From NCBI GenBank assembly GCA_015680905.1, contig CM027377.1, positions 13,106,501 to 13,170,500 of the forward strand: DNA of 64,000 nucleotides. The letters are read 5' to 3'. The translations under genes were made by a program, and so were the position numbers. The DNA is from Coptis chinensis. Taxonomy: Eukaryota > Streptophyta > Magnoliopsida > Ranunculales > Ranunculaceae. Positions 1 to 10,533 of this stretch are shown here, piece after piece; position 1 is the stretch's first letter, and the number at the start of each line of letters is the position of its first letter. The notes under the pieces were generated by a model, which saw only the letters and a list, made by a program, of their open reading frames with translations, was not told where the DNA came from and did not search any database.

Positions 1-10
1 TAGGGGAAGG

Positions 11-268
11 TTGGGACACAAACCAGTCATGGTTCTCATCGATTCGGGAAGTACACACAATTTTGTGTGTGCACGAATGGCAAAAAAGCGACATTGCAAC
101 CAACTTCATCTACCAAACTTCGAAGTGATGGTAGCTTCAGGTGAAAGGTTGAGTAGTTCGGGTAAGTGTGCTCACACTCAACCGAATCTGAGGTGTTCGA
201 TATTTGTTGATTTTTATGTGATTCCACCGGAAGGTTATGATGTTGTCTTAAGTACTTTCGGTGGTTAA
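11..268 (+). pseudogene. retrotransposon aspartic protease segment
   Basis: The translation contains LIDSGSTHNF, the D-S/T-G active-site motif of retroviral-type pepsins, at about residues 9-18. The segment closes at a stop (TAA at 266-268) before the reverse transcriptase, which continues in another frame at 310, so a frameshift separates the two. In an intact element the protease would release the polyprotein domains. The start is arbitrary because the frame enters from the left edge of the window. Confidence 0.8.
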
Positions 269-309
269 GTACTCTAGGACCTATTGAATGGGATTTCTCT
301 AAACTTAGA

Positions 310-1840
310 ATGAAGTTTAAGGTAGAAGGTAAGGAAGTGGCACTCACGAGGGCTTATCCGTTCCGAGAAAACAAAGTTGTTGGTAACCTTCAATTTATAC
401 AAGCTGTGAGGAAGAGCAGGGGAGGCATGCTACACTTGTATTCCTTAAGGGTGTCTCAAACAAATGCTATTAATTCTTGTGTACCTTCACAAGTGGTGAA
501 GCTTCTACATCGATATAAAGGGGTTTTGGTAGCACCTACTAGCCTTCCTCCTCGACGTCTGCAGGATCACAAAATTCCATTGTTGCCCAGTCAAGGACCA
601 GTCTCGGTGAAGCCATATCGCTATCCTCATTTTCAGAAAACTGAAATCGAAAAGATGGTGGCAGAACTGTTATCTTCTGGTGTGATTCGACCAAGCAATA
701 GTCCTTATTCTTCTCCTGTTATCTTAGTGAAGAAACATGACGGTTCATGGCGACTATGTGTTGATTACCGAGCTTTGAATAGTATTACAATCAAGGACAA
801 GTTTCCAATTCCAGTGATCGATGAGCTGTTAGACGAACTGAATGGAGCAAACTTCTTTACAAAGTTAGATCTTCGTTCCGGTTATTATCAAATTCGTGTC
901 CATCCTCACGACATAGAGAAAACGGCTTTCCAAACACATCATGGTCACTATGAATTCTTGGTCATGCCTTTCGGTCTCACCAATGCACCTTCATCTTTTC
1001 AGGTGCTTATGAACGAGGTATTCAAAGATTATCTAAGAAAGTTTGTTCTGGTTTTCTTTGATGACATTCTCATTTACAGCAAAACATGGGCTGAACATAT
1101 GCATCATTTAGAAATTGTCTTTTCTATTTTAGAATCTAATCAATTGTATCTTAAGCAAGAAAAATGTCAATTTGGCCAAAACAAGGTGCAATACCTTGGC
1201 CATGTAATTTCAGACACCCTGTTGATCCCGACAAAATTGAAGTGATGATAAGCTGGCCCAAACCGAAAACACTGAAAGCATTGAGAGGTTTCTTGGGGTT
1301 GACAGGCTATTACCGAAAGTTTATCCAAAGCTTCGACAAGATAGCTGCTCCACTCACTAAAATGTTGAAGAAGGATTCATTTGTTTGGACACATGAAGCT
1401 GAAAGATCATTTGAGCAGTTGAAAGAAGCTATGACAAAAGCTTCCGTATTAGCTTTACCTGATTTCTCAAAGCAATTTACTGTTGAATGTGATGCTAGTG
1501 GCTCGGGTGTGGGAGCTGTCCTAATGCAAGAAAAGCCTATCGCTTTTCTGATCATGCATTACGGAAAGGAACTTGTTGTCATCCACTTATGAAAAGGAGA
1601 TGCTAGCCTTAGTGTTGGCCGTGCAAAATGGCGTCCGTTACTTACTAGGGCGGCAATTCTTGAATGCGGATCTGATCATCACAGTTTGAAGTACTTGTGG
1701 AATCAAAAATTACTACTACAAACACAACAAAGGTGGCTCTATAAGTTGATGGGATTTGACTTTGTTATTGAGTACAAAAAGGGTAAGGAGAACATTGTCG
1801 GACGTTCTTTCAAGGAAAGAATCCATCCAACTGTTGAACA
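310..1840 (+). pseudogene. retrotransposon reverse transcriptase and RNase H
   Basis: Reverse transcriptase motifs are clear: WRLCVDYRALN (about 748-780), FTKLDLRSGYYQI (about 855-895), MPFGLTNAPSSFQ and the catalytic FFDDILIYS near 1055-1080. The frame then shifts near 1165-1240. Thumb and connection ([16 protein letters not shown]) and the RNase H start ([13 protein letters not shown], catalytic Asp) continue to 1592, and the end of RNase H follows near 1686-1840 in yet another frame. The domain order is normal; only the frame is broken. Confidence 0.9.
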
Positions 1841-1881
1841 TGAAAAGGGGAGCTTGCAATCATTAGCCACCGATTCCCCGA

Positions 1882-3301
1882 TTGGGTGGAGGCTATCAAG
1901 GAAGAGGTGCAACACAATCCGGACTTGCAACGCGTGTGATTCGGTGTATAAATGATGGTGAAGCGGTAGGACCATGGCGGTTCAAGGATCTGAGTAATTT
2001 TTTCAAGGAAAGAATTTATCTAGTAGAAGGTTCTTCTCTAATCAAAGCTATTATGGGCCAATTTCACAATAGCACTCATGAAGGCTATCGAAAAACTCTT
2101 CAAAGAATCGAGAAAAACTTCTATTGGACAGAATCTAAGATCGAATTCGCGAATTTGTTCTTTGCTTGTGATGTGTGTCAAAGGCATAAATTGAACATCC
2201 GCGCCGGGTTTGTTCTGACCACTTCCAATTCCTAACGGGGTATGGGAAGATATTTCTATGGACTTTATTGATGGTCTTCCTATATCCAAGGGCAAAACTA
2301 CAATTTTTGTGATTGTCGATAGGCTCTCTAAATATGCACATTTCATTCCATTATCACACCCTTACACAGCCGTTGGGGTAGCGAAAGTCTTCTTTGATAA
2401 TATCTTCCGATTGCATGGCATGCCAAGGACAATTGTCTGTGATCGAGATCCGACTTTCACAAGCATTTTTTGGTCAGAGTTATTCAAAGTGAACGGTACC
2501 AACTTCAACTACAGCTCAGCTTACCATCCTCAAACCGACGGTCAAAGTGAAGTTGTAAATCGCACTGTGGAGATGTATTTGCATTGTTTCACCAGTTTGC
2601 AGCCTAAGGACTGGTTTAAATGGTTAGCATGGGCTGAATATTGCTACAACACCAGTTGGCATTCAGCTATTAAAACAACTCCTTTTCAAGTTGTTTATGG
2701 TCGGCCACCTCCTATCTTGTTGTCCTATATTCCGGGTTTAGCTAAAGTTGAAGCTGTGGAAAAAGAATTGATGGACCGTGATCAGATTCTTAAAGACTTA
2801 ACGACCAATATTAAGGAAGCTCAATCAAGAATGAAGAAGATATATGATCGCCACCATACAGACAGAGAATTCACAGAAGGAGATTGGGTTTATTTGAGGC
2901 TTCAACCTTATCATCAAACATCTCTTTCGATGAGAAAAAACTTTAAGTTATCTCCTAAGTTTTATGGGCCATTTCAAGTTCTTAAGAAAATAGGTGTCGT
3001 AGCCTATAAACTGGATTTGCCAAAGGGTTCTCGCATTCATCCAGTATTTCATGTCTCTTTGTTGAAGAAACAGGTTGGTGACAAGATTCAAGTTCAAACT
3101 GAGTTGCCCATTACAAGAGATGACGATGAATCGCTGTATCCTAGGCCTCAAGCCATTCTTGATCGTCGACTACGAAAAAGGAAAGAGCAAGTTCTTATTC
3201 ATTTGCAAGGGTTATCACCAGCAGAAGCAACATGGGAGGATCTGGAATTGATGAAGGTCCAATTTCCAGAACATGGCCTTGGGGACAAGGCCCTTTTTTA
3301 A
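1882..3301 (+). pseudogene. retrotransposon integrase with chromodomain
   Basis: An HHCC zinc-binding segment (histidines near HNSTHEG, then CDVCQRHK) lies at about 2060-2190 and ends at a stop at 2233-2235. The catalytic core restarts in another frame at 2258: MDFIDGLP and CDRDPTF supply the two Asp residues and SEVVNRTVE the Glu of the D,D-35-E triad. The C-terminal part has RIHPVFHVSLLKK, then a chromodomain-like end (ATWEDLELMKVQFPEHG) just before the stop at 3301. The 347-codon core ORF is open; the break is between the zinc domain and the core. Confidence 0.9.
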
Positions 3302-3313
3302 GGGGGGAGGAAT
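3299..3313 (+). other. polypurine tract of the gypsy element
   Basis: A purine-rich run (AGGGGGGAGGAA) directly follows the integrase stop and directly precedes the TGTTACATG start of the LTR. This is the expected position of the plus-strand primer. Confidence 0.75.
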
Positions 3314-3623
3314 TGTTACATGCTAATTGAATAAGTCTGGGTTTAGTTGCTAATAAGTAGGAAAGAACTAGTCTTCTCCTGGATAGTAGGAGATAGTAGC
3401 AAGTAGGTTGAGTAAGTAGTTGTAACTCTTTCCTATTCTCTTGGTAGAGTCCGTTGTAATCAAACACCTATATAAGGTGTAGTGAATATGGAATAAGACA
3501 TGACTTATCACATATCTTAATTGTTCAACTCTTGAGTTGTACTGAGGTAAAAGGTTCCTCTATAAGCCTTCTATCAATTTTCTACCATCCTATCTCTTAA
3601 TTCATCATAGGTTCTAGGAAACA
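3314..3623 (+). repeat. 3' LTR of the gypsy element (about 310 bp)
   Basis: The LTR starts TGTTACATG right after the polypurine tract and probably ends AGGAAACA at 3623, where the sequence changes to the minus-strand SMG1 remnant. TG...CA ends fit an LTR. The right boundary is inferred, since the other LTR is not in the window. Confidence 0.6.
3468..3477 (+). promoter_or_regulatory. TATA box inside the LTR
   Basis: CTATATAAGG lies about halfway through the LTR, the usual place for the retrotransposon promoter. It would set the U3/R boundary about 30 bp downstream. Confidence 0.5.
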
Positions 3624-3639
3624 AAAGAGGAACACTCCT

Positions 3640-3930
3640 CAGTATATACCACATCTTGACTATGCAGTGCCAATCCAGCATTTAGCATTGGCTCAGATAT
3701 TCGAGAAAACCACTCCTCGCAGACCTTCTTGTTTGCACGAAAAAAATATAGAACTCTGATTTGTAGCACATGGTAGCACTAAAGACCCATCATAATCATT
3801 ATATACATTTTTCTTGAGGGCTTCTACAAAATCCAAAAATGACCGCATAGGTAATAAGTGAGCTCCAGATAGACTTGTACTTAAGCTAACATCATTTTGT
3901 TCAGATTCCAATTGCAAAATATGTTATATA
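3640..3930 (-). pseudogene. SMG1: SMG1 kinase gene fragment (middle region)
   Basis: Minus-strand translation gives MRSFLDFVEALKKNVYND, GSLVLPCATNQSSIFF and, after a one-base frame change, NKKVCEEWFSRISEPM and LNAGLAL. From memory of the family these are conserved blocks of plant SMG1, the PI3K-related kinase that phosphorylates UPF1 in nonsense-mediated decay. Only a short piece remains, frameshifted and cut off by the gypsy LTR. It follows, in gene order, the N-terminal SMG1 piece at 4040-4610 with much intervening sequence lost. Confidence 0.72.
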
Positions 3931-4039
3931 TCAAGAAGCATGCGTTCCAAGGCTGCAAACGCTTGTGAAGTTCCGCCGAGGGTTTGTTAAGTAGGCGGAC
4001 GGTGACCACGATGTCGCCTTTGCTACACGATTGATCTCT

Positions 4040-4610
4040 TTTAAGAATCCAAACTTTTTTGAAGCAGCGACTTTAATAACTCTAGCTCCTCAATCAACGA
4101 TGAAATCGACTGTTCAACAACTTCATTACTCCAATGCTGGAGCAAGAACAGATACGAAGCTGCACAACCCCCTGTCACAAGGTGATTCGGTTGCAAACGC
4201 AACTGACGGAAGAATACCAAGCTTTTGTAAAGCAAGTAACTGCAGATTCGTCTTCAAAATACCATGAATCTCAACAGACCTAACCTTGCGAGACCCAACA
4301 GAAGCATTCCCATTCCCATTACTACCCTTACTCAAACTCTGGAACAAGACATCAAACGCAACCGGATAAAAACTCGAAAACTTTTCACACAACATCTCAG
4401 CCAAAAGTGTCAAACATCTCCACAACTCACCAATCTGTTTCCCCACCCAAACTTATTCCCAACCATAGACAAACAATTCAACAACTGTGGAACCATCCTA
4501 ATAACCGGCTCCCTAATCTGATCAAGCATACTCATCTCCAACATCTCCGTAGTCGTAACTTTCAAAACAGTCAAAAAAACACGACAACAACGCAACCAAT
4601 CTCCTAAACT
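4040..4610 (-). pseudogene. SMG1: SMG1 kinase gene fragment (N-terminal region)
   Basis: Minus-strand blocks in three frames read EMLEMSMLDQIREPVIRM, LLNCLSMVGNKFGW, ELWRCLTLLAEMLCEKFSSF, HGILKTNLQLLALQKLGILP, LQPNHLVTGGCAASYLFLLQ and VEQSISSLIEELELLKSLLQ. Their order and spacing match the helical-repeat N-terminal part of plant SMG1 as I recall it. Frameshifts separate the blocks (one near 4446). No introns are visible, so this could be one large exon or a retrocopy. The same strand and gene order as 3640-3930 suggest one original locus later deleted internally. Confidence 0.68.
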
Positions 4611-4619
4611 AGATGTTTT

Positions 4620-5140
4620 TCTCTTTTTTTTTTGTGTAGAAGATACAACAGGAGGTACGAAGAATAATGCGAAAGAAACTTTTACTAAAAAACGGTACCA
4701 AATAGATGTGTCGTTATTTTGTTTTTATTCTTTTGTCCCCTGCTATTATTGGAAATACCCCAAATTATTTGGGAGATACTAGCCATTAAGTCCGACCTGT
4801 GGTCGGCCTGCTACCTTGATAGTCCAATATATGGTTGAATAAATTTTCTAAGTATATATATATTTTATGAAAGCCATTAACTAAATAGAGCTAATTTGGA
4901 TTCCTTTCTAAATATTGTTTTATTAGTAAGTAAAAAAATAGGAAAGTTCTCTACTTGTGCTACTTGCTAGTGTGCTAATGTGAAAAGCCCGAACTTTGTA
5001 AATTATTGGGCCTATAGTCCATTAAGTTGTTGAAGTTTTTTTAAATTGTTTGGGCCTCATTGTTTATTTATTTAAAAAACCCAATTAAAGCCCATTAGAT
5101 AGAGTTATTTTCTTAGTTGACTTTAGTCGTTTGATGCAAA
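4620..5140. other. AT-rich spacer, nothing recognised
   Basis: Low-complexity AT-rich DNA with poly-T runs and no coding pattern on either strand. Confidence 0.5.
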
Positions 5141-5599
5141 TATTGTTGGGAGTCTCTTTTTTCTCGTCAGTATATCCTTGACCAAAGAAGGTTTACCTAT
5201 TTCAAGTACTGTTCTTGAATGGAGTTCGGATTTTCTTTTCTGTTATCTTTTTTTTTGTTTGGTAAAGTTCGTTTTTTTATTGTTTTGTGTTATTTATCAA
5301 AAAACTAACTAAATGTATGGGTTTATGTTGATTCATGATAAATTGAATTTTTTTTTTTTTTTTCAGGTTATCTTGCCATTTTATCAAAATGGAAGTGTAA
5401 GTTGAGTTAATTTTGTTTTATATTTAAATTTTTATTTTTGTTATGATTACTAATTTCTCTTATTATTATTTTGTTATGTTTTGTAGAGATTGTTCTTGTA
5501 AATTTTGTAAATTTTTTTTGTTCTCCAAAAGACAAATGGTCAGCAAAATCGCATGCTCGATATAATTATGAGTGCATGACTGTTTTTGGTTTTTTTTAA

Positions 5600-5776
5600 T
5601 ATCTCATTAAAAAAATCAAGCAGAAGAGGTGTTGTATACACCGTGGTGAATCTAATGTTTATGCGAATAGTGAAACTCATCAGTCGGTTCTAAGGATGAG
5701 GAATATATTAGATGAGTAAGTTTTTTTTATTTATTTTATTTGTAATTTAATTACTTATAATGTTATTAATTTGATG

Positions 5777-5852
<76 letters not shown>

Positions 5853-6085
5853 TTGTTTTGTGAAGTGTTGGTGTCCGTTCGTATGCTATAAAGATGTTCT
5901 TGATAAATAATGAAGCGGATAATTTATGCGTGTATTATAGGGAAAACTTTGAAGGATTAAGTTTCTTGAATTGTATGGAATATTTGGTTGAAGTTCTTAT
6001 GAAGTATATTGATTTGGATGAATCTGATGAAGAGGTTGTTCCCTTTATATCATCTACTTGTTGTTTTTTGTTTTTCTCTTAATTT
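5600..6085 (+). other. unrecognised coding-like fragment, two exon-like pieces
   Basis: A first piece near 5612-5716 translates to KRCCIHRGESNVYANSETHQ and ends at a donor-like GA/GTAAG. After an intron that carries a (ATT)n tract, a second piece near 5866-6060 follows an AAG acceptor and reads RSYAIKMFLINNEADNLCVY, then ENFEGLSFLNCMEYLVEVLM and an acidic stretch. I do not recognise the family. The acidic, leucine-rich second piece looks like real protein, but the locus is short and could be another captured fragment. Confidence 0.3.
5780..5853. repeat. (ATT)n microsatellite
   Basis: About 24 uninterrupted ATT units. Confidence 0.98.
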
Positions 6086-6574
6086 TTATTTTGGTTGAAT
6101 TGAATATTTTATGTTTGTTTGACAGGTTTGGTAGTTAACCTGCGTTAGGAGTAAAATGTCAGAGTATGTATAGGGAAGACAAATGTGTCGCTGTTGCAAA
6201 CACAGAAATGAATAGGAAAGTTGAAGGCTGAAGGGCTAGCTGTGGATATTTTTAAGAAAGACCTGATGCTTTGTTAGTTTTAGAAAGTTGGTGTTAGTTT
6301 TTTTGTGTTTGGATGGCTGTTTTTTTCGTTTTGAATTGTAATATGTCTTGATACTTTGCAAGTTTGTGTGTTTCAGTCAGATTAATTATTTTCTAGCTTA
6401 TGTTGATTTTATGTTATTCTGTAATTTCTCCAGTTAGTGAGTCTTTTGGCATTGTTTGAGAATGCTGTCATAGACTAAAGTAATAAATCAGTGCTCTGTG
6501 GAAACTATGAATCATAGGTATTGAAACAGTTTGAGTTGCCACTCAATCACTTCCCATTACCCGCAGTGACCATG

Positions 6575-7065
6575 CCTTAATTGGCTTATTGCCAGTCCCT
6601 GTATAGAGATGTTCAGTTCCAAAGACAGCCAATGCATGAATCCTATTCTAGCGGCAATCTTTTTGCTCGTACTTGGGTTAATATGGGTAATGGGATTCAT
6701 GGGAAGGTTTTGAAGTTTGGGTTTGAGTGGAATACGTTTGTTAGGAATACCCTTATTTATTTTCATACAAATTGTTGGGAGTTGAAGGTTGCGAGGATGC
6801 TCTTTGAGAGTTCCGTGGAGAGGGATGTGGTAGCTTGGTCAGCTTTGACGCCTGGGTATGCAAGGAGAGGTGAGTTGGTGATGGCTCGCCAGCTTTCCTG
6901 AGAGAGATGTTGTTACGTGGAATGTGATGATTGTTGGATATGTGCTTTGTGGGTCTCATGAGCAGCATTTGTAGAAGAGATGGAAATCGAACCCAATCCC
7001 ATCATTTGGGGAACATTGCTTGGGGCATGTAGGATGTGTTCAGGCAACTTTGAACAGCCTTTGCG
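6575..7065 (+). pseudogene. pentatricopeptide-repeat (PPR) gene fragment
   Basis: The sequence reads GIHGKVLKFGFEWNTFVRNT, LIYFHTNCWELKVARMLFES and DVVAWSALTPGYARRGELVM, the helix pairs of PLS-class PPR proteins that bind organellar RNA. After a frameshift near 6895 come RDVVTWNVMIVGY-like residues, then a jump to EIEPNPIIWGTLLGACRM, the start of the C-terminal E region. Several repeats are missing between. The fragment has no start and no full repeat array, so it is a deleted pseudogene. Confidence 0.8.
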
Positions 7066-7069
7066 GTTC

Positions 7070-7829
7070 CATGTAATAAAATGTGAACATAATTTTCAAC
7101 TTCCTCAAAATTGTATGTTTAACTTACCTTAGCTTGGTAATTAGTGTGGTAGAACTATCTCTGTAAAGCAAGAATAGTACTATTAATTGTTTCCAACACT
7201 TATGTTTATTGTTATTCACATACATTATTGCTGATAATTCTTGTGAACCTTGTTTCTGGACGGATAATAATATATTTGGTGGATCAAGCTCTTCTAGGTT
7301 TGGCTCCTAATTCAACAGATGCTCAAGTTTTCAAGCAATTCGAAAGAAGCTTGCATAATAAGACCAAAAATCCTGCATGTAGCACATAGATTAACATCCT
7401 AATTCCTAAGTATAAATAATAAACCTCATTCCTGTATCAAATTACAAATCAAACACTTGCTCAGAACAACTATCAAGCCATCTCAAGAGTGTTAGTTGTG
7501 CCGAGTACTTCAAAGCAAAAAAACTCTTTTGAAAATGGAGATTTGAACTAAAGGACAGCAAGAACTTAACCTCAGCATAATTATTGACAAATGAATGAAT
7601 AATCGTAATTCCATTTGTGATTCAAATCATACATTGCATATGTTTCAAAAATAATAAGAACAATAGCAGTAAAGAACCAAATAAACTATTGACAAATACA
7701 TGGAGTAGATGTAGTAGATTCCACAGCCCAGAAATGAGAAGGCTCCAACATTCACCTTTCCGTTTTCTCTTTTTATTTTCCTGTACTATGTTATCCTATT
7801 CCTTCTTTACAATATAGAATAAGCTTGGA
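7070..7829. other. spacer without recognised genes
   Basis: AT-rich sequence with short random open frames only. The last bases run into the RING fragment on the minus strand. Confidence 0.4.
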
Positions 7830-8151
7830 TCACCTCAAACGATTACCGCGACCTGATGGGCATTTCCCTCCACTACGAACCAACTTGTTAGCACATTTTG
7901 CACAGGTGCACATATGCCCACATCTGTAATTTAAAAAAAGAAAAAGAAAAGAAAATTAATCAAGTTATCTAACATAGAGGCAGAACTCATCTACTCTTAT
8001 ATTTTAATCTCAACAGCATATAGGCGGGAAGCAGGTAAGGATATGTACCTGTACAACAAAGAATCAATATGACTATCACAACAGACACAACATGTCCCTT
8101 TTCTCACATGACCCCATTTAGATCTGTCCTCTAATGTCTCCACACCAACCT
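7830..8151 (-). pseudogene. RING-HC E3 ligase, last two exons
   Basis: Two exons on the minus strand splice in phase. Exon 8151-8049 (acceptor GTTACAG, donor AG/GTACAT) gives [19 protein letters not shown]. Exon 7923-7830 (acceptor ATTACAG) gives [20 protein letters not shown] and the stop. These are the cysteine pairs and CGHMC centre of a C3HC4 RING at the extreme C-terminus of a plant RING family. The last zinc pair is damaged: the usual CPxC reads CPSG, so one ligand is lost. Weak remnants of upstream exons may lie near 8600-8930. It is probably a captured or decayed fragment. Confidence 0.75.
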
Positions 8152-9324
8152 CTGTAACCAATTAGAAACTTCAGAAACCATTTTCTAAGATATAGGTAGG
8201 ATATTTGCAAATAAAAGTTCAGACAAAAAAATAAAATAAATACTAAACTTATCATTCTGAGACTGGCCCACCATTGAGCGATTTAGAGTCAGAGAGATTT
8301 CTGCTATTATTAGAGTGAAGATATAAGAGATGACCTATTTAGGAAAAAAAAATACAATGAATTGCTATATTCTTATAAGAATAAGGAGCTTAAATAATAA
8401 GAAACGCCATGGATGATAAAAAAAATTATCTGATTGAATATTTTAGACAAAAAGTTGGCCATGGCCACATGGCTACTTTGGCTGCAATAGTATAATTCCA
8501 TTTTAAATATATTGAAGAAAAAAGAAAGGGTCCTTGTTCTCAAAAACATGCCATGCATAGAAACTGGGTCCATTAGTTTACATACCATACCAGGACATGG
8601 CTCACTAAATTTTAATGTTGAGAGTTGCTCTACATAGTTCAGCAGATGTATAGCAAACTATACGTGGTTCAATAGATGACATCCTTAAAAATATTATTAA
8701 TAAAGATACCATGATGATGAGAGGAAGACTCAAGAAACCAAAATTAAGAATTTGTGAATGCACAATTGCACACAAATATAAGCCTGTAGAAATTAAAACA
8801 CATGTAAGCAAAAAATAACTAACCATCCATTCAAACATTGTGTTGTTACAACAGCTTTCCGTTCCACAAAGCGTAGAGGTGTCCTCTTGTTTCCCTGCTT
8901 CCAATTCTTTCAGTTACTACAGGTCAACTTTTATAAGACAAAGTAAGCATACATACTTAAATCTGAACAACAAACCTTGATAACTACTCTGTCAGTCACT
9001 GCAAAAGGAAACTGAACACCTTTACCTCTTGAGAAATACATTGAGAGATCACCACAACTTGACTTGTCTTGCACAAAAGAGAATGAAGCTGAGCATCTAG
9101 TGTTTTGTTAGGAGTTCATTTCAACTGATTGTTATTCTTCTTCTTTTTAGGCGAGGGGGTTCCCATTTGATTAGTTGGGGGCACTTATCTACTGTATGTT
9201 TTCGGTGTATTTGCAATTGCACACTTGGCCCATTCCATCCCACTATATTATATTGTCCAATATATAATCTACATTACCAACCAAACTACCAAATAGACAA
9301 AAAAAAAAAAGAGGGCAAACCTAT

Positions 9325-9845
9325 TCAAACCTCTCTCTTCTTCTCTTTGATGCTCGGCAAGAACTTAACTCTTTTTCTTGACGAAATTCCAGAATTACAA
9401 GACAGTTGTTCAAGTTTAATGAGTAGCCCTTTCACCTTGGTTGCTGCAGCTTTATTAATACTTCTATTATCGCCCCCATTCTTGTCACTTTGTCCATTTC
9501 CCAACCTAAGGGAAGCAAGTTCTCCCTTGAGTGCCTTGAGTTCTTCTACTGTTGCAATTGCATCCCAGTCGTCCTCTATGTTAGTCATTGTAGTCCGTGA
9601 GCTCCCATGGGAACCACCATTTTCTCGGGGCAGTAAGGCTCTAAGGTTACCAGGAATATCAAGTGTAGAACTCCCAGGAGAAGTGGCTGCCCTAACCTGC
9701 TCAAAAAAGAGGACTTGCACCACCACCCGGAGAGGAAGCCGCTCATTTTGCACAGCATGCATGCAAGCAACTGCTGTTAACTTTTTGCAGTCCATCAGTT
9801 TGCAGATCCTTTTCCTCTCACTCTTGCTCAATGAGTAATACATAA
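9325..9845 (-). pseudogene. NPH3/BTB (NRL family) C-terminal exon fragment
   Basis: The minus strand reads [18 protein letters not shown], then [20 protein letters not shown] and FFEQVRAA, the highly conserved end of the NPH3 domain found in phototropin-signalling and CUL3-adaptor NRL proteins. A variable tail follows to a stop at 9325, with a coiled-coil-like [17 protein letters not shown]. The BTB domain and most of NPH3 are absent. The open frame extends upstream to 9921, but family similarity begins near 9845, just after intron-like AT-rich sequence. Confidence 0.85.
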
Positions 9846-10005
9846 AAAAATACAGAACGAATATGCTTCTTATCCAATGATTAATTATGCAATTGGTTCC
9901 TAAACATGTTAACTTGTCCAAGCTACTTACTTGAGTAAAGCACCTGATATAGGTTTTTCCTATACAAAAAATAATAAGAAAAAGAGATAAAGTTTGGAGC
10001 AGTAC

Positions 10006-10149
10006 TTCTTGCTAATTTGATCAAACTCTGCTGTAAGAAGAGCCATTCCCTTCTTGTCTAATCTCAAAAGTGGCTTCTTGAGCTCCTTTTCAACTTTCTC
10101 CAATGCATCCATCGTCATAGCCTCTGCGGGGTCATCAGGCAGACCTCTC
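10006..10149 (-). other. intact single exon of an unidentified conserved gene
   Basis: A 144-bp exon has a good acceptor (TTTGCAG) and a donor (AA/GTACTG). It encodes 47 full codons including GLPDDPAEAMTMDALEKVEK and [14 protein letters not shown]. The charged helical composition and clean frame look like real conserved protein, but I cannot name the family. It lies just upstream of the NPH3 exon on the same strand yet is not part of NPH3, which suggests neighbouring captured fragments. Confidence 0.5.
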
Positions 10150-10533
10150 CTGCAAACAAATAACATTAAGCATATACAAAATCTAAAAAATTATACAACT
10201 GTAGTGTCACATTTAAAGGGGGGGGGGATTCAAAATCAATGGTATTAGTGAAACTAATAATAGTACAATAAACTTCATGAACTCCAAGTAATACATACTT
10301 GATCCTTATCTCCTTTAAAGTTAGTAGATATGTTCGAGCATCTGGGATATTTTGTGTCCGTGATTGAATGGTATACTTAATCCGCTCAGATCCGTCCAGT
10401 TACATTTGGCTTACCGGAATGTGAATTGTTTATGCTCCTCCGAAATAGTTAGAAAACAACTCCGCATTCAGAGTGGCACTCATTAAAATCAATCTCAAAT
10501 CACGGCGGTGGGAAGAAGATCCTTCAAAGACAA

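Larger units (their letters stand above)
1..3623 (+). mobile_element. Ty3/gypsy chromovirus, 3' part, decayed
   Basis: Protease, reverse transcriptase, RNase H, integrase and chromodomain segments follow one another in the Ty3/gypsy order and end in a polypurine tract and an LTR. The 5' LTR, gag and primer-binding site lie left of the window. The reading frame shifts at least three times between protease and integrase, so this copy cannot make a full polyprotein. A chromodomain after the integrase places it among plant chromoviruses; the clade was not resolved. Confidence 0.93.

Noticed and set aside
5140-5600. Possible LTR or promoter of the unrecognised fragment
   Set aside because: Only AT-rich sequence with poly-T runs; no TG...CA ends, no repeat partner.
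9167-9838. Long plus-strand frame of 223 codons
   Set aside because: It is the antisense shadow of the NPH3 exon on the minus strand.
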